Below are positions 40,367-47,997 of a stretch of DNA of 64,000 bases, one piece after another. Each line of letters starts with the position of its first letter. Within the stretch, counting starts at the first letter, position 1. The notes beneath the pieces are model-generated. The model was not told the origin of the DNA. It worked only from the letters and a program-made list of their open reading frames with translations, and searched no databases. This DNA is from Streptomyces sp. NBC_01428 (GTDB lineage Bacteria; Actinomycetota; Actinomycetes; Streptomycetales; Streptomycetaceae): NCBI RefSeq assembly GCF_036231965.1, contig NZ_CP109499.1, positions 3,162,001 through 3,226,000 of the forward strand, written 5' to 3'. The translations under genes and the position numbers were made by a program.

Positions 40367-41356
40367 CTACGCGGGTCCGGTCCCGTCGCCGTCGGGCCGG
40401 GACCCGGTCAGGCCGTCGAACTCCGTCCAGCCCTCCCAGTGCCACACGTCCTTGTCGAGGTCCGGTTGCAGCGGCACGAACCGGCCCAGCTCGAAGTCGC
40501 CGGCCTCCAGGTCGAACCAGCGCTCGTCGGCGACCTCGGTGCCGAGGCCGACCGTCCGGGCGGTCAGCCGGACCAGGAGCTTCACGCCGTGCGAGCCCTC
40601 CAGGTCCTTGCCCTGGATCCGCCGGAACGGCAGCTCCGCCACCGGCGCCTCGACCGGTATCCACACGGTGAAGGGCGCCCCGCGCTCCACCGCGAGCCAG
40701 CTGCGCTCCTCGGCCGGCTCGCCCTGCGCGTCCAGCACCTTCAGCCACTGCTTGTAGATGACGAGGCTGCCGTCGTGCGGGGAGCGTTCGAGATAGCGCA
40801 GGTGCGCGCGGGCCCGCAGGTCGACGACCGAGAGGTTGTCGAAGCGGTTGTAGAACCGGACGGCGATGATCGCGTCGTCGCTGTTCGCGTTGGTCCGCGA
40901 GTAGCCCGGGAAGTCGGCGGTCCATGCGTGCGAGATGCTGGCCCGCCGCCGCCAGACGAAGGGCCGCAGCGCGAACATCTTGATCAGGACGATGCCGAGC
41001 AGCACGGCGGGCACCAGCGCGCCGGTGACGGAGGCGACCGTGGCGAGCATCTGGTGCGCGGTGCTGTCCGGTTCGGGTTCGAGGTTGTCGGTGCCGACGC
41101 AGGCGCGCAGCACGGTGAGGCTGAGGTCCAGGAGCGCCTCCTCGTTCGAGAACCGGTCCGCCATGGAGCGCGGCGAGTGCTCGGTGAGCGTCCACGCCGT
41201 CGCGACGAGCACGGAGAGCCCGGCCAGGGCGCCGAGGGTCATCAGGAGCAGGGCGTGGACGGTGCGGCCCGCGATCCACCAACGAACGGACGTGCGGTAG
41301 CGCGGATGTGTACGGGTGTCGGCGGGCCGTCCCGGCCACCGCACCTCGCGTCCCAT
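40367..41356 (-). CDS. Membrane protein resembling an inward-rectifier K+ channel without the K+ filter
   Basis: 329 residues from the ATG at 41356 (a TTG 9 bp upstream is possible). Basic N-terminus, helix at ~31-57, a short extracytoplasmic loop, helix at ~104-129, then a ~190-residue beta-rich cytoplasmic domain. The topology (TM-pore loop-TM, then beta domain with AIIAVRFYNRFDNLSVVDLR) is Kir-like. The loop where Kir has TVGYG reads RACVGTDNLEP (84-94), so K+ selectivity is not expected. It might be another ion channel, or a sensor or receptor that keeps the Kir fold. Assignment is by my reading of the sequence only. Confidence 0.65.
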   Translation of the reverse strand: MGREVRWPGRPADTRTHPRYRTSVRWWIAGRTVHALLLMTLGALAGLSVLVATAWTLTEHSPRSMADRFSNEEALLDLSLTVLRACVGTDNLEPEPDSTAHQMLATVASVTGALVPAVLLGIVLIKMFALRPFVWRRRASISHAWTADFPGYSRTNANSDDAIIAVRFYNRFDNLSVVDLRARAHLRYLERSPHDGSLVIYKQWLKVLDAQGEPAEERSWLAVERGAPFTVWIPVEAPVAELPFRRIQGKDLEGSHGVKLLVRLTARTVGLGTEVADERWFDLEAGDFELGRFVPLQPDLDKDVWHWEGWTEFDGLTGSRPDGDGTGPA

Positions 41357-41400
41357 GAGCCTCAACTTGCTTCCCCCATAACCGACTTCGGGTCCCCTCG

Positions 41401-41480
41401 TACAATGGGGACGGCATGATTCCCGGTGCCGGTTCGCACCAACCCCGCTTCGTCGGGGAGACCGGGCCCCGTCCCGGGTA
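41401..41480 (+). other. Candidate structured 5' leader of the 41539 gene
   Basis: A -10-like TACAAT (41401-41406) is followed by three successive hairpins: GGTGC..GCACC, CCCCG-CTTCGT-CGGGG, and CCGGG..CCCGG. This gives a ~125-nt structured leader before the ATG at 41539. It matches no riboswitch class I recognise. Confidence 0.35.
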
Positions 41481-41538
41481 GACATCGCGTGAAAGGCTGT
41501 GCCCGTATTCGCGCGACCACCCCCCGAAGGGCGTCACC

Positions 41539-42429
41539 GTGACGACGAAGGACCGAAGCCTTGAGGCGCTGGGCCTGGACGACGTGCCCGCGAAGAAACC
41601 CCTCACCTATCCCGGCCGGCCCACCACCGAGCCGTCGCTGCTGACCGGCGGTGAGCTGCTGCAGCTGGACGTGCGGCCGCTGCGGCTCGGCGAGTGGTGG
41701 GTGGAGGAGCGACAGGAGCAGCAGCGCCTCGACGAGGCCCTCGCCGATCTGGGGCAGGTCGGCACCGGCCGCCGGCACCCGGTGATCGCGGTGGGGTCGA
41801 ACGCCTCCCCCGGGCAGGTCGCGCACAAGCTGACCCGGCTCGGCATCCCGGCGACGGTACCGATGGTCCCTGTGCGGGTGCACGGCATCGGCGTGGGCTG
41901 CTCGGGGCACATCAGCCCGGCGGGCTACGTGGCGGGGACGCCGTACGTCGACCGGGCGGCCGAGACGACGCTGGTGGTGACCTGGCTGGACTCGACGCAG
42001 CTCAAGGCGGTCGACGACACCGAGTTCCCGGACTACCGGCGGGCGATACTCCCGGGCGACGCGTTCGCGATGACGATGCCGTCCGGGGAGCGCCTCGGCG
42101 GCGCGTACATCTACTTCAGCGCGCACGGTGTGCTCGCCGACCCGGACAGCGGGCGGCCCCGGCCGGGCGGCGGCGACCAGTCCGCGCTGCTGGCCTCCCT
42201 GCTCGCCTCCTCGGCACGGCTGCGCGATCTGCTCGGCCCGGACCCCGCCGCCTGGGTGCGGAGTGCGGGCGCCGACAAGGCGCTGCGCGAGCGGGGCACG
42301 CTGATCTTCGGCGAGGAGGGCTGGGTGCTGCCGCAGACCGACTTCCTGCCGTACGTGGACGATTCGGCCGAGCTGCGGCTGTACGACGACCTGCCGCCAC
42401 TGGCGGACTCGCTGCCGCCGGGCCCCTGA
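41539..42429 (+). CDS. Hypothetical protein with gamma-glutamylcyclotransferase-like core
   Basis: 296 residues, widespread in Streptomyces but uncharacterised. The segment HPVIAVGSNASPGQVAHKL resembles the YGSN motif of gamma-glutamylcyclotransferase-like folds, and the next ~130 residues could form that beta-barrel (YVAGTPYVDRAAETTLVVTW). A full catalytic Glu arrangement cannot be read with confidence. Soluble, no signal peptide. It is downstream of a structured leader and divergent from the Kir-like gene. Confidence 0.72.
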   Translation: MTTKDRSLEALGLDDVPAKKPLTYPGRPTTEPSLLTGGELLQLDVRPLRLGEWWVEERQEQQRLDEALADLGQVGTGRRHPVIAVGSNASPGQVAHKLTRLGIPATVPMVPVRVHGIGVGCSGHISPAGYVAGTPYVDRAAETTLVVTWLDSTQLKAVDDTEFPDYRRAILPGDAFAMTMPSGERLGGAYIYFSAHGVLADPDSGRPRPGGGDQSALLASLLASSARLRDLLGPDPAAWVRSAGADKALRERGTLIFGEEGWVLPQTDFLPYVDDSAELRLYDDLPPLADSLPPGP

Positions 42430-42568
42430 CGATCCGGCCACCGATCAGGAGGCGCCGGTTCCCCTTTCCCGGCCGACCAGGGACGACGGGTACCTGACAG
42501 GACAGCCGTGCGAAATCGGCGCTCCTCCTGGATCTTTACCCCTCCGACCAGCACGGTTTTACTCTCTC

Positions 42569-42599
42569 TTGAGTGGAACCGTCGGGGCCCGGATATCCT
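42569..42599 (+). promoter_or_regulatory. Candidate promoter of the second ABC module
   Basis: -35-like TTGAGT (42569-42574), 19-bp spacer, -10-like TATCCT (42594-42599). It would drive the ATPase at 42658. The 228-bp gap 42430-42657 shows nothing else. Confidence 0.4.
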
Positions 42600-42657
42600 C
42601 CTAAGCCTTACGGGGGCGTGCGCCCCGCCGTCCTGAACCTTTCGATGGGTGCGGAGC

Positions 42658-43911
42658 ATGATCGAGGCAGTCGGCCTGACGAAGCGCTATGGCGCCAAGA
42701 CGGCCGTGTACAACCTTTCCTTCCAGGTGCGGCCGGGTGCCGTCACCGGCTTCCTCGGGCCCAACGGCTCCGGCAAGTCGACGACGATGCGGATGATCCT
42801 CGGTCTCGACAACCCCAGCTCCGGGCAGGTGACGATCGGCGGCTTCCCCTACCGCAAGCTGCCCAACGCCCCCCGCCAGGTCGGCGCGCTCCTCGACGCC
42901 AAGGCCGTGCACGGTGGCCGGCACGCACGCAACCACCTGCTGTGCCTGGCCCAGCTGTCGGGCATCCCGGCCCGCCGGGTGGACGAGGTGCTCGGCGTCG
43001 TCGGTCTCCAGGACGTGGCCAGGAAGCGCTCCAAGGGGTTCTCGCTCGGTATGGGCCAGCGCCTCGGCATCGCCGCCGCGCTCCTCGGCGACCCCCAGGT
43101 GCTGCTCTTCGACGAACCGGTCAACGGTCTCGACCCCGAGGGCATCCTCTGGGTGCGCAACCTGATGAAGTCCCTCGCGGCGGAGGGCCGTACGGTCTTC
43201 GTCTCCTCGCACCTGATGAGCGAGATGGCGCTGACCGCCGACCACCTCATCGTGATCGGCCGCGGCCAGCTCCTCGCCGACTCGAACATCAAGGACTTCA
43301 TCTCCCACAACTCGGCCGACTTCGCCCGGGTGCGCACGCCGGACACCGAGCCGCAGCAGCGCGAGAAGCTGACCGCCGCGCTCACCGAGGCCGGCGGCCA
43401 GGTGCTGCCCGAGCAGGACGGCGCGCTGCGCATCACCGGTCTGCCGCTCGCCCGCATCAGCGACGTGGCGCACTCCGCCGACGTCCGCCTGTGGGAGCTG
43501 TCGCCGCACCAGGCCTCGCTGGAGGAGGCGTACATGCGGATGACGCAGGGCGCCGTCGACTACCGCTCGACCATCGACCAGAAGGCCGGACTCCAGCAGC
43601 AGCTCCCGCCCGGCGCCGTACCGCAGCCGCAGCCGCCCGTGGCGGGCCAGGGCCAGCCCGGCTGGTACGCCCCGCCGCCGCCCCAGCACGGCGGGCAGCC
43701 GCCCTTCGCGATGCCCCAGGGACAGCCGCAGGCCGGCCCGTACGCAGCCCCTGTCGCGGGCCACGGTCCGTACGGCGCCCCGGCCGCCCCCGGTGCCGCG
43801 GACGCCAACCCGTACGCCGCTCCGCAGGCCCCCGCGGGGGCCCCGGCTCCCGCCGCAGCACCGGCCCCCGCGCCCGCCGCCGACCTGACCAAGCCCGAGG
43901 ACGCCCGATGA
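42658..43911 (+). CDS. ABC transporter ATP-binding protein (paralogue of 36974)
   Basis: 417 residues from the ATG at 42658 (GTG 9 bp earlier possible; the paralogue begins MIELEGL, here MIEAVGL). Walker A GPNGSGKST, variant signature FSLGMGQRLG, Walker B VLLFDEPVNGLDPEG, H-loop VSSHLM. Residues from ~310 are Pro/Gln/Gly/Ala-rich, over 100 residues long, and probably disordered. Exporter ATPase paired with the overlapping permease. High similarity to the ATPase at 36974 shows gene duplication; substrate unknown. Confidence 0.91.
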   Translation: MIEAVGLTKRYGAKTAVYNLSFQVRPGAVTGFLGPNGSGKSTTMRMILGLDNPSSGQVTIGGFPYRKLPNAPRQVGALLDAKAVHGGRHARNHLLCLAQLSGIPARRVDEVLGVVGLQDVARKRSKGFSLGMGQRLGIAAALLGDPQVLLFDEPVNGLDPEGILWVRNLMKSLAAEGRTVFVSSHLMSEMALTADHLIVIGRGQLLADSNIKDFISHNSADFARVRTPDTEPQQREKLTAALTEAGGQVLPEQDGALRITGLPLARISDVAHSADVRLWELSPHQASLEEAYMRMTQGAVDYRSTIDQKAGLQQQLPPGAVPQPQPPVAGQGQPGWYAPPPPQHGGQPPFAMPQGQPQAGPYAAPVAGHGPYGAPAAPGAADANPYAAPQAPAGAPAPAAAPAPAPAADLTKPEDAR

Positions 43912-44753
43912 GCACGCCCCAGCCCCCGATGCCGCAGCAGACCGCCGCTGCCCCCGAATGGCACCCGGCGCCCGGCACGTCGTACACCTCGCCGATCCCC
44001 GTCACCCGCACCCACCTCGGGCACGCGCTCAACTCCGAGTGGACGAAGATCAAGTCGGTGCGCTCCACGCTGTGGACGCTCGGCATCTTCCTGCTGCTGG
44101 TGATCGGCATCGGCTTCCTGGTCGCCGCGCAGACCACGAACGAGGACTTCGGCGACGTGCCGTACACGATCCCGGCGTTCTTCGGCCTGATGCTCGGACA
44201 GATCTGCCTGATCACGCTGGGCGTGCTGGTCGTCTCGTCCGAGTACGGCACCGGCATGATCCGCACGACGTTCACGGCTTCGCCGCAGCGGCACCGGGTG
44301 CTCGCCGCGAAGCTGATCATCTTCTTCGCGGTGGCCTTCGTCGTCTCGGCCTTCGCGATCGGGCTGGTCGGCCTCATCACCGAGGGGATGCACAGCGGAC
44401 CGTCCCCGGTGCCGTGGGGCGGCACCGTCGTGATGGGCGCGCTGTACGTGTCCCTGCTCGGTGTCCTGGCGCTCGCGGTGGGCTCGATGCTCCGTCACTC
44501 GGCGGGCGCGATCACCACCATGCTCGGCGTCGTGCTGGTCCCCGCGATCATGCCGGCGTTCCTGATGATGTCCGAGAGCATGCGCACCCTCGGCGAGAAG
44601 ATGCAGGAGTACAACGCCCCGAACGCCCTCGCCCGGATCTTCCAGATCGACCGGGAGAGCGGCCACGGCGGCGCGCAGCTCGGCCTGCTCGCCGGAGTGA
44701 CGGCGGCCGCCATCATCGGCGCCTTCGTCCTCCTGGACCGCCGGGACGTGTGA
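43908..44753 (+). CDS. ABC-2 type transporter permease (paralogue of 38037)
   Basis: 281 residues, ATG overlapping the ATPase stop (ATGA). A ~40-residue Pro/Gln/Thr-rich cytoplasmic tail precedes the first helix. It then reads LNSEWTKIKSVRSTLWTLGI and about six helices, with SEYGTGMIRTTFTASPQRHR matching the paralogous permease at 38037. Partner of the overlapping ATPase. The end lies 31 bp from the convergent small zinc protein gene. Confidence 0.9.
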   Translation: MSTPQPPMPQQTAAAPEWHPAPGTSYTSPIPVTRTHLGHALNSEWTKIKSVRSTLWTLGIFLLLVIGIGFLVAAQTTNEDFGDVPYTIPAFFGLMLGQICLITLGVLVVSSEYGTGMIRTTFTASPQRHRVLAAKLIIFFAVAFVVSAFAIGLVGLITEGMHSGPSPVPWGGTVVMGALYVSLLGVLALAVGSMLRHSAGAITTMLGVVLVPAIMPAFLMMSESMRTLGEKMQEYNAPNALARIFQIDRESGHGGAQLGLLAGVTAAAIIGAFVLLDRRDV

Positions 44754-44784
44754 CGCCCACGGCCCCACGGGAACCTGAAGTCGC

Positions 44785-45129
44785 CTAGAACCTGGGCGCG
44801 TTACGGGACCGCTGCACCCGCGAGGTGCGGCGGTCCTTCGCGTTCCAGCAGGCCTTGTGCCAGTGCCGCCGCTCGTCGACGCCCGAGTGCTCGGGCCACG
44901 CCACCACGTGCGGCACCCCGGAGGGGATCAGCTGGTCGCAGCCGGGGCAGCGGTAGGTCTTGCCCTGCGCGCTCGCGCCCGCCACATGGCGCACGCTCCA
45001 CTCCTCGCCCTGCCAGCTCTCCGTGGACTGCCAGCCGCCGTAGCGGTCCGACGGGTCCGCCTCGGCGCTCGTGCCGGACGGGCCGGCGTCCTTCGGACGG
45101 TTGCGACGCGGGGACAAGGGACACCTCAC
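44785..45129 (-). CDS. Small zinc-ribbon-type protein
   Basis: 114 residues, basic Pro/Arg-rich start (SPRRNRPKDAGP), then YRCPGCDQLIPSGVPHVV and a RRHWHKACW element: CxxC plus distal His/Cys give a likely zinc site, like HNH or FYVE-type ribbons. The GTG start has no good ribosome site; a TTG 15 bp inside (MSPRRNRP) is preceded by GAGGTG and could be the real start. Conserved actinobacterial hypothetical, probably nucleic-acid binding, but nothing proves it. Confidence 0.72.
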   Translation of the reverse strand: MRCPLSPRRNRPKDAGPSGTSAEADPSDRYGGWQSTESWQGEEWSVRHVAGASAQGKTYRCPGCDQLIPSGVPHVVAWPEHSGVDERRHWHKACWNAKDRRTSRVQRSRNAPRF

Positions 45130-45339
45130 GGAGCTATACAGGGAGCAGGGGCCACGTCCAGCCTACGCGGCGCACCCAGGGGTAGGCGTACAGCGCAGAC
45201 CCGCACAGATGCCCCATCGGACGGCCCATTTCCCAGACAATCCGCAAATCTTGCCGCCAGGCCGTGACTTCGGCACGTGTCAGGAGGTTATGCCGGGTGG
45301 GGGAGCTCCCTGTCGGAGCCGAGGAAGCAGGAATGTTCG

Positions 45340-46368
45340 ATGCACGTAGGAAGTTTTGTACTCGCCGCCCAGTTCCCGGGACAGGGCCAGGGAGAGGCCC
45401 TGCATCGCGCGGTGCGGTCGGCCGAGGTCGCCGAGGAGGCCGGTCTCGACGCGGTCTGGCTGGCCGAACACCACTTCGTGCCGTACGGGACGTGCCCGTC
45501 GGCCGTCACGCTCGCCGCGTATCTGCTGGGCCGCACGAACCGCATCCGGGTCGGCACCGCCGTCAGCGTGCTGCCCACCGCGCACCCCGTGGCGCTCGGC
45601 GAACAGGCCGCACTGCTGCACCTGACGTCCGGCGGACGGTTCTCGCTGGGCGTCGGCCGCGGCGGCCCCTGGGTCGACCTGGAGGTGTTCGGAGCGGGCC
45701 TGGCGGCGTACGAACAGGGGTTCCCGGAGTCCCTCGATCTGCTGATGCGCTGGCTGCGCGAACCGTCCGTGGCGAGCACCTCCGAGCGGTTCCCGTTCCG
45801 TGAAGTCCCCGTCGTCCCCCGCCCGTCCGAGGCGCTGTGCGAGACCGCGGGGCCCGAGGTCGTGGTGGCCTGCACCTCCCCGGCGAGCGTGCGGCTCGCC
45901 GCCGAGCGCGGGCTTCCGATGCTTCTCGGCATGCACGTCGGGGACGAGGAGAAGGCCGAAATGGTCGGGCTGTGGCGCACGCACGCACGCGCCGCGGGCC
46001 GTTCCGGGGACGAGATCCACACCGCCGCCCATGTGTCCGCCGGCGTCTGCCAGATCGCCGATCGCCGCACCGACGCCGTGGAGACGCTCGTGAAGGCGAT
46101 GCCGGGCTGGCTGAAGCAGGGGCTGGACGCCCATGTGACGGTCGACGGCCGCGCCCGTTCGATGCGCGACCCGGTGGCGTACACCGAACTGCTCTGCGGG
46201 CTGCACCCGGTGGGCACACCCCGGCTGTGCGCGGACCGGCTCGCGGCCACCTCGGAGCGGACCGGCATCTCGCGGTTCGCCCTTCTCGTCGAGGGCTCGG
46301 GCGACCTGGCGGCGACCGAGGAGAACGTACGCCGGCTCGGGGCCGAGGTCCTCCCGAACCTCGGATGA
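45340..46368 (+). CDS. LLM-class flavin-dependent oxidoreductase
   Basis: 342 residues, luciferase-like TIM-barrel monooxygenase (GLDAVWLAEHHFVPYGTCPS; GRTNRIRVGTAVSVLPTAHP; ALLHLTSGGRFSLGVGRGGP are F420/FMN-site segments). Start ATG with AGGAA seven bases upstream. FMN- or F420-dependent, substrate not predictable. The 210-bp gap 45130-45339 before it, shared with the divergent zinc protein, has a GGGGGAGCTCCC palindromic run and no other feature I can support. Confidence 0.86.
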   Translation: MHVGSFVLAAQFPGQGQGEALHRAVRSAEVAEEAGLDAVWLAEHHFVPYGTCPSAVTLAAYLLGRTNRIRVGTAVSVLPTAHPVALGEQAALLHLTSGGRFSLGVGRGGPWVDLEVFGAGLAAYEQGFPESLDLLMRWLREPSVASTSERFPFREVPVVPRPSEALCETAGPEVVVACTSPASVRLAAERGLPMLLGMHVGDEEKAEMVGLWRTHARAAGRSGDEIHTAAHVSAGVCQIADRRTDAVETLVKAMPGWLKQGLDAHVTVDGRARSMRDPVAYTELLCGLHPVGTPRLCADRLAATSERTGISRFALLVEGSGDLAATEENVRRLGAEVLPNLG

Positions 46369-46377
46369 CCGGTCAGG

Positions 46378-46398
46378 GTCCGGTCCGACGGACCGGAC
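46378..46398. terminator. Bidirectional hairpin between LLM oxidoreductase and SCO5389-type gene
   Basis: 9-bp perfect arms GTCCGGTCC / GGACCGGAC with a 3-nt loop, in the 104-bp gap between convergent genes. Confidence 0.65.
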
Positions 46399-46472
46399 AC
46401 CCGGTGAGCTTGCCGCCCCGGTACCAGAGCACCTCCCGCGGACGGAACGGCAAGCCGAGCGGAGTCAGCGCA

Positions 46473-46865
46473 TCAGCAGTCCCGGAACTCCGGCGACTGA
46501 TTGAGCAGTTGACTGCGGACCGAGGTGAAGCGTGCCAGCGTGTCGTCCACTGCGTCGTCCAGCGGGAACACCGCCACCCGGTGGCAGTTCTGGAAGGCCA
46601 GCCGCACTCCGAAGTGCCGCTGCAGCGCGCCGCGTATCGCGTCACTCGCGAGCGCACGCAGCAGCTGGCCACGCGCCTGCTCGTCCGGCGGGGGCGTCTG
46701 GTTGTCGGCGAAGTTGCCGCCGTCGACCTTCAGCTGGGCCACCAGGGAGCTGATCATCTCCCACGCATAGGGCAGGGAGGTCCGGACGCAGTCGACGAAG
46801 TCAGCTTCGTCGACCTCGCCTCGCTCGGCCTGTTGGAGTAGGGCCGGTGAGACGTCGAGCGACAT
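46473..46865 (-). CDS. SCO5389-family protein
   Basis: 130 residues, soluble, mostly helical, no catalytic motif recognised. Strong ribosome site GAGAGGAG before the ATG. Two cysteines and an acidic surface ([36 protein letters not shown]). It is conserved next to nucS in Streptomyces, from memory of the S. coelicolor order, but is not co-transcribed with it (divergent). Function unknown. Confidence 0.78.
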   Translation of the reverse strand: MSLDVSPALLQQAERGEVDEADFVDCVRTSLPYAWEMISSLVAQLKVDGGNFADNQTPPPDEQARGQLLRALASDAIRGALQRHFGVRLAFQNCHRVAVFPLDDAVDDTLARFTSVRSQLLNQSPEFRDC

Positions 46866-47216
46866 GGGTTCTCCTCTCGCACCCCCAGACCTCGGGGGTT
46901 GCCGGACAGGGATGGGGAGTTGACGATGCCGGACACGCTGAGTACACGCGTCACGACCTCCCGCTTATACGGTAAGCAACGCCAGGTGGCGGCACCAGGA
47001 GAATGGGCACATAGCGAACCGTCAGTAGGCCGACAATCAGCCACCCCCGAACGCGGAGGCTTCAGGATCAATGGGATGGCCCACCCGGGCCCGACCGGCC
47101 TGAACCAGGCGATCGCGAGAACAAAAGGCGCGAACCGCGCGTTCCGGGTCGATCGGTGGTGCGAGTGGGGCGGGAGAATCGCGTGCACCACCGCCGGTCG
47201 AGTAGCGTTGCCGACC
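46866..47216. promoter_or_regulatory. 351-bp divergent promoter region, SCO5389-type gene and nucS
   Basis: A CCCCC..GGGGG hairpin sits next to the ribosome site of the leftward gene. An AT-richer element CTTATACGGTAAG (~46972-46984) with GCTTA/TAAGC arms may be the leftward -10 region. nucS has TAGCGT (47203-47208) 8 nt before its ATG. No gene seen. Confidence 0.5.
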
Positions 47217-47888
47217 ATGCGTCTCGTCATTGCCCGCTGTTCCGTGGACTACGCGGGCCGGCTCACGGCCCATCTCCCGTCGGCCCCGCGCCTCATCCTC
47301 GTGAAGGCGGACGGAAGCGTCTCGATCCACGCGGACGACCGGGCCTACAAGCCCCTCAACTGGATGTCTCCGCCCTGCACGCTGAAGGAGGGCTCCGGCG
47401 ACGAGGAGGGCACCTGGACCGTCGTCAACAAGGCGGGCGAGAAGCTCATCATCACGATGGAGGAGGTCCTCCACGACTCCTCGCACGAACTCGGTGTCGA
47501 CCCCGGTCTGATCAAGGACGGCGTGGAAGCGCACCTCCAGGAGCTGCTCGCCGACCGCATCGAGACGCTCGGCGAGGGCTACTCCCTCATCCGCCGCGAG
47601 TACATGACGGCTATCGGCCCGGTCGACATCCTGTGCCGGGACGCCGACGGCGCGACGGTCGCCGTGGAGATCAAGCGGCGCGGCGAGATCGACGGCGTGG
47701 AGCAACTCACGCGCTATCTGGAGCTGTTGAACCGCGACCCGCACCTCGCGCCGGTCCGCGGAATCTTCGCCGCCCAGGAGATCAAGCCGCAGGCCCGCGT
47801 CCTCGCGACCGACCGCGGCATCGGCTGCACGGTCCTGGACTACAACGCCCTGCGCGGTATCGAGGACGACAAGCTGCGCCTGTTCTGA
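47217..47888 (+). CDS. nucS: Mismatch endonuclease NucS/EndoMS
   Basis: 223 residues. Actinobacterial replacement for MutS-MutL: it cuts both strands at mismatches (preferably G-T, G-G, T-T) and interacts with the beta clamp. The N-terminal dimer domain is followed by a RecB-type nuclease core from ~125: GPVDILCRD and [13 protein letters not shown] hold the catalytic Asp, Glu and Lys; [16 protein letters not shown] completes it. ATG is internal to a longer open frame; TAGCGT ends 8 nt before it (leaderless). The C-terminal end (DDKLRLF) is the beta-clamp-binding-type tail. Strong hairpin follows. Confidence 0.94.
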   Translation: MRLVIARCSVDYAGRLTAHLPSAPRLILVKADGSVSIHADDRAYKPLNWMSPPCTLKEGSGDEEGTWTVVNKAGEKLIITMEEVLHDSSHELGVDPGLIKDGVEAHLQELLADRIETLGEGYSLIRREYMTAIGPVDILCRDADGATVAVEIKRRGEIDGVEQLTRYLELLNRDPHLAPVRGIFAAQEIKPQARVLATDRGIGCTVLDYNALRGIEDDKLRLF

Positions 47889-47938
47889 TCCGCACGCCGC
47901 CTCGCGGGGCACACCCCGCGCACCGGCCGTACGCACGA

Positions 47939-47980
47939 CGAGGGAGGGCCGGGTCCGTCACAGGACCCGGCCCTCCCTCG
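47939..47980. terminator. Bidirectional terminator between nucS and the P-loop ATPase gene
   Basis: 18-bp perfect arms (47939-47956 and 47963-47980) with a 6-nt loop; weaker pairing continues outward. Between convergent genes. Confidence 0.88.
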
Positions 47981-47997
47981 TGTCGTACGGCTCGCGG

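Noticed and set aside
41401..41538. Riboswitch upstream of 41539
   Set aside because: Hairpins are real but no class-specific core was found, so only a candidate leader is reported.
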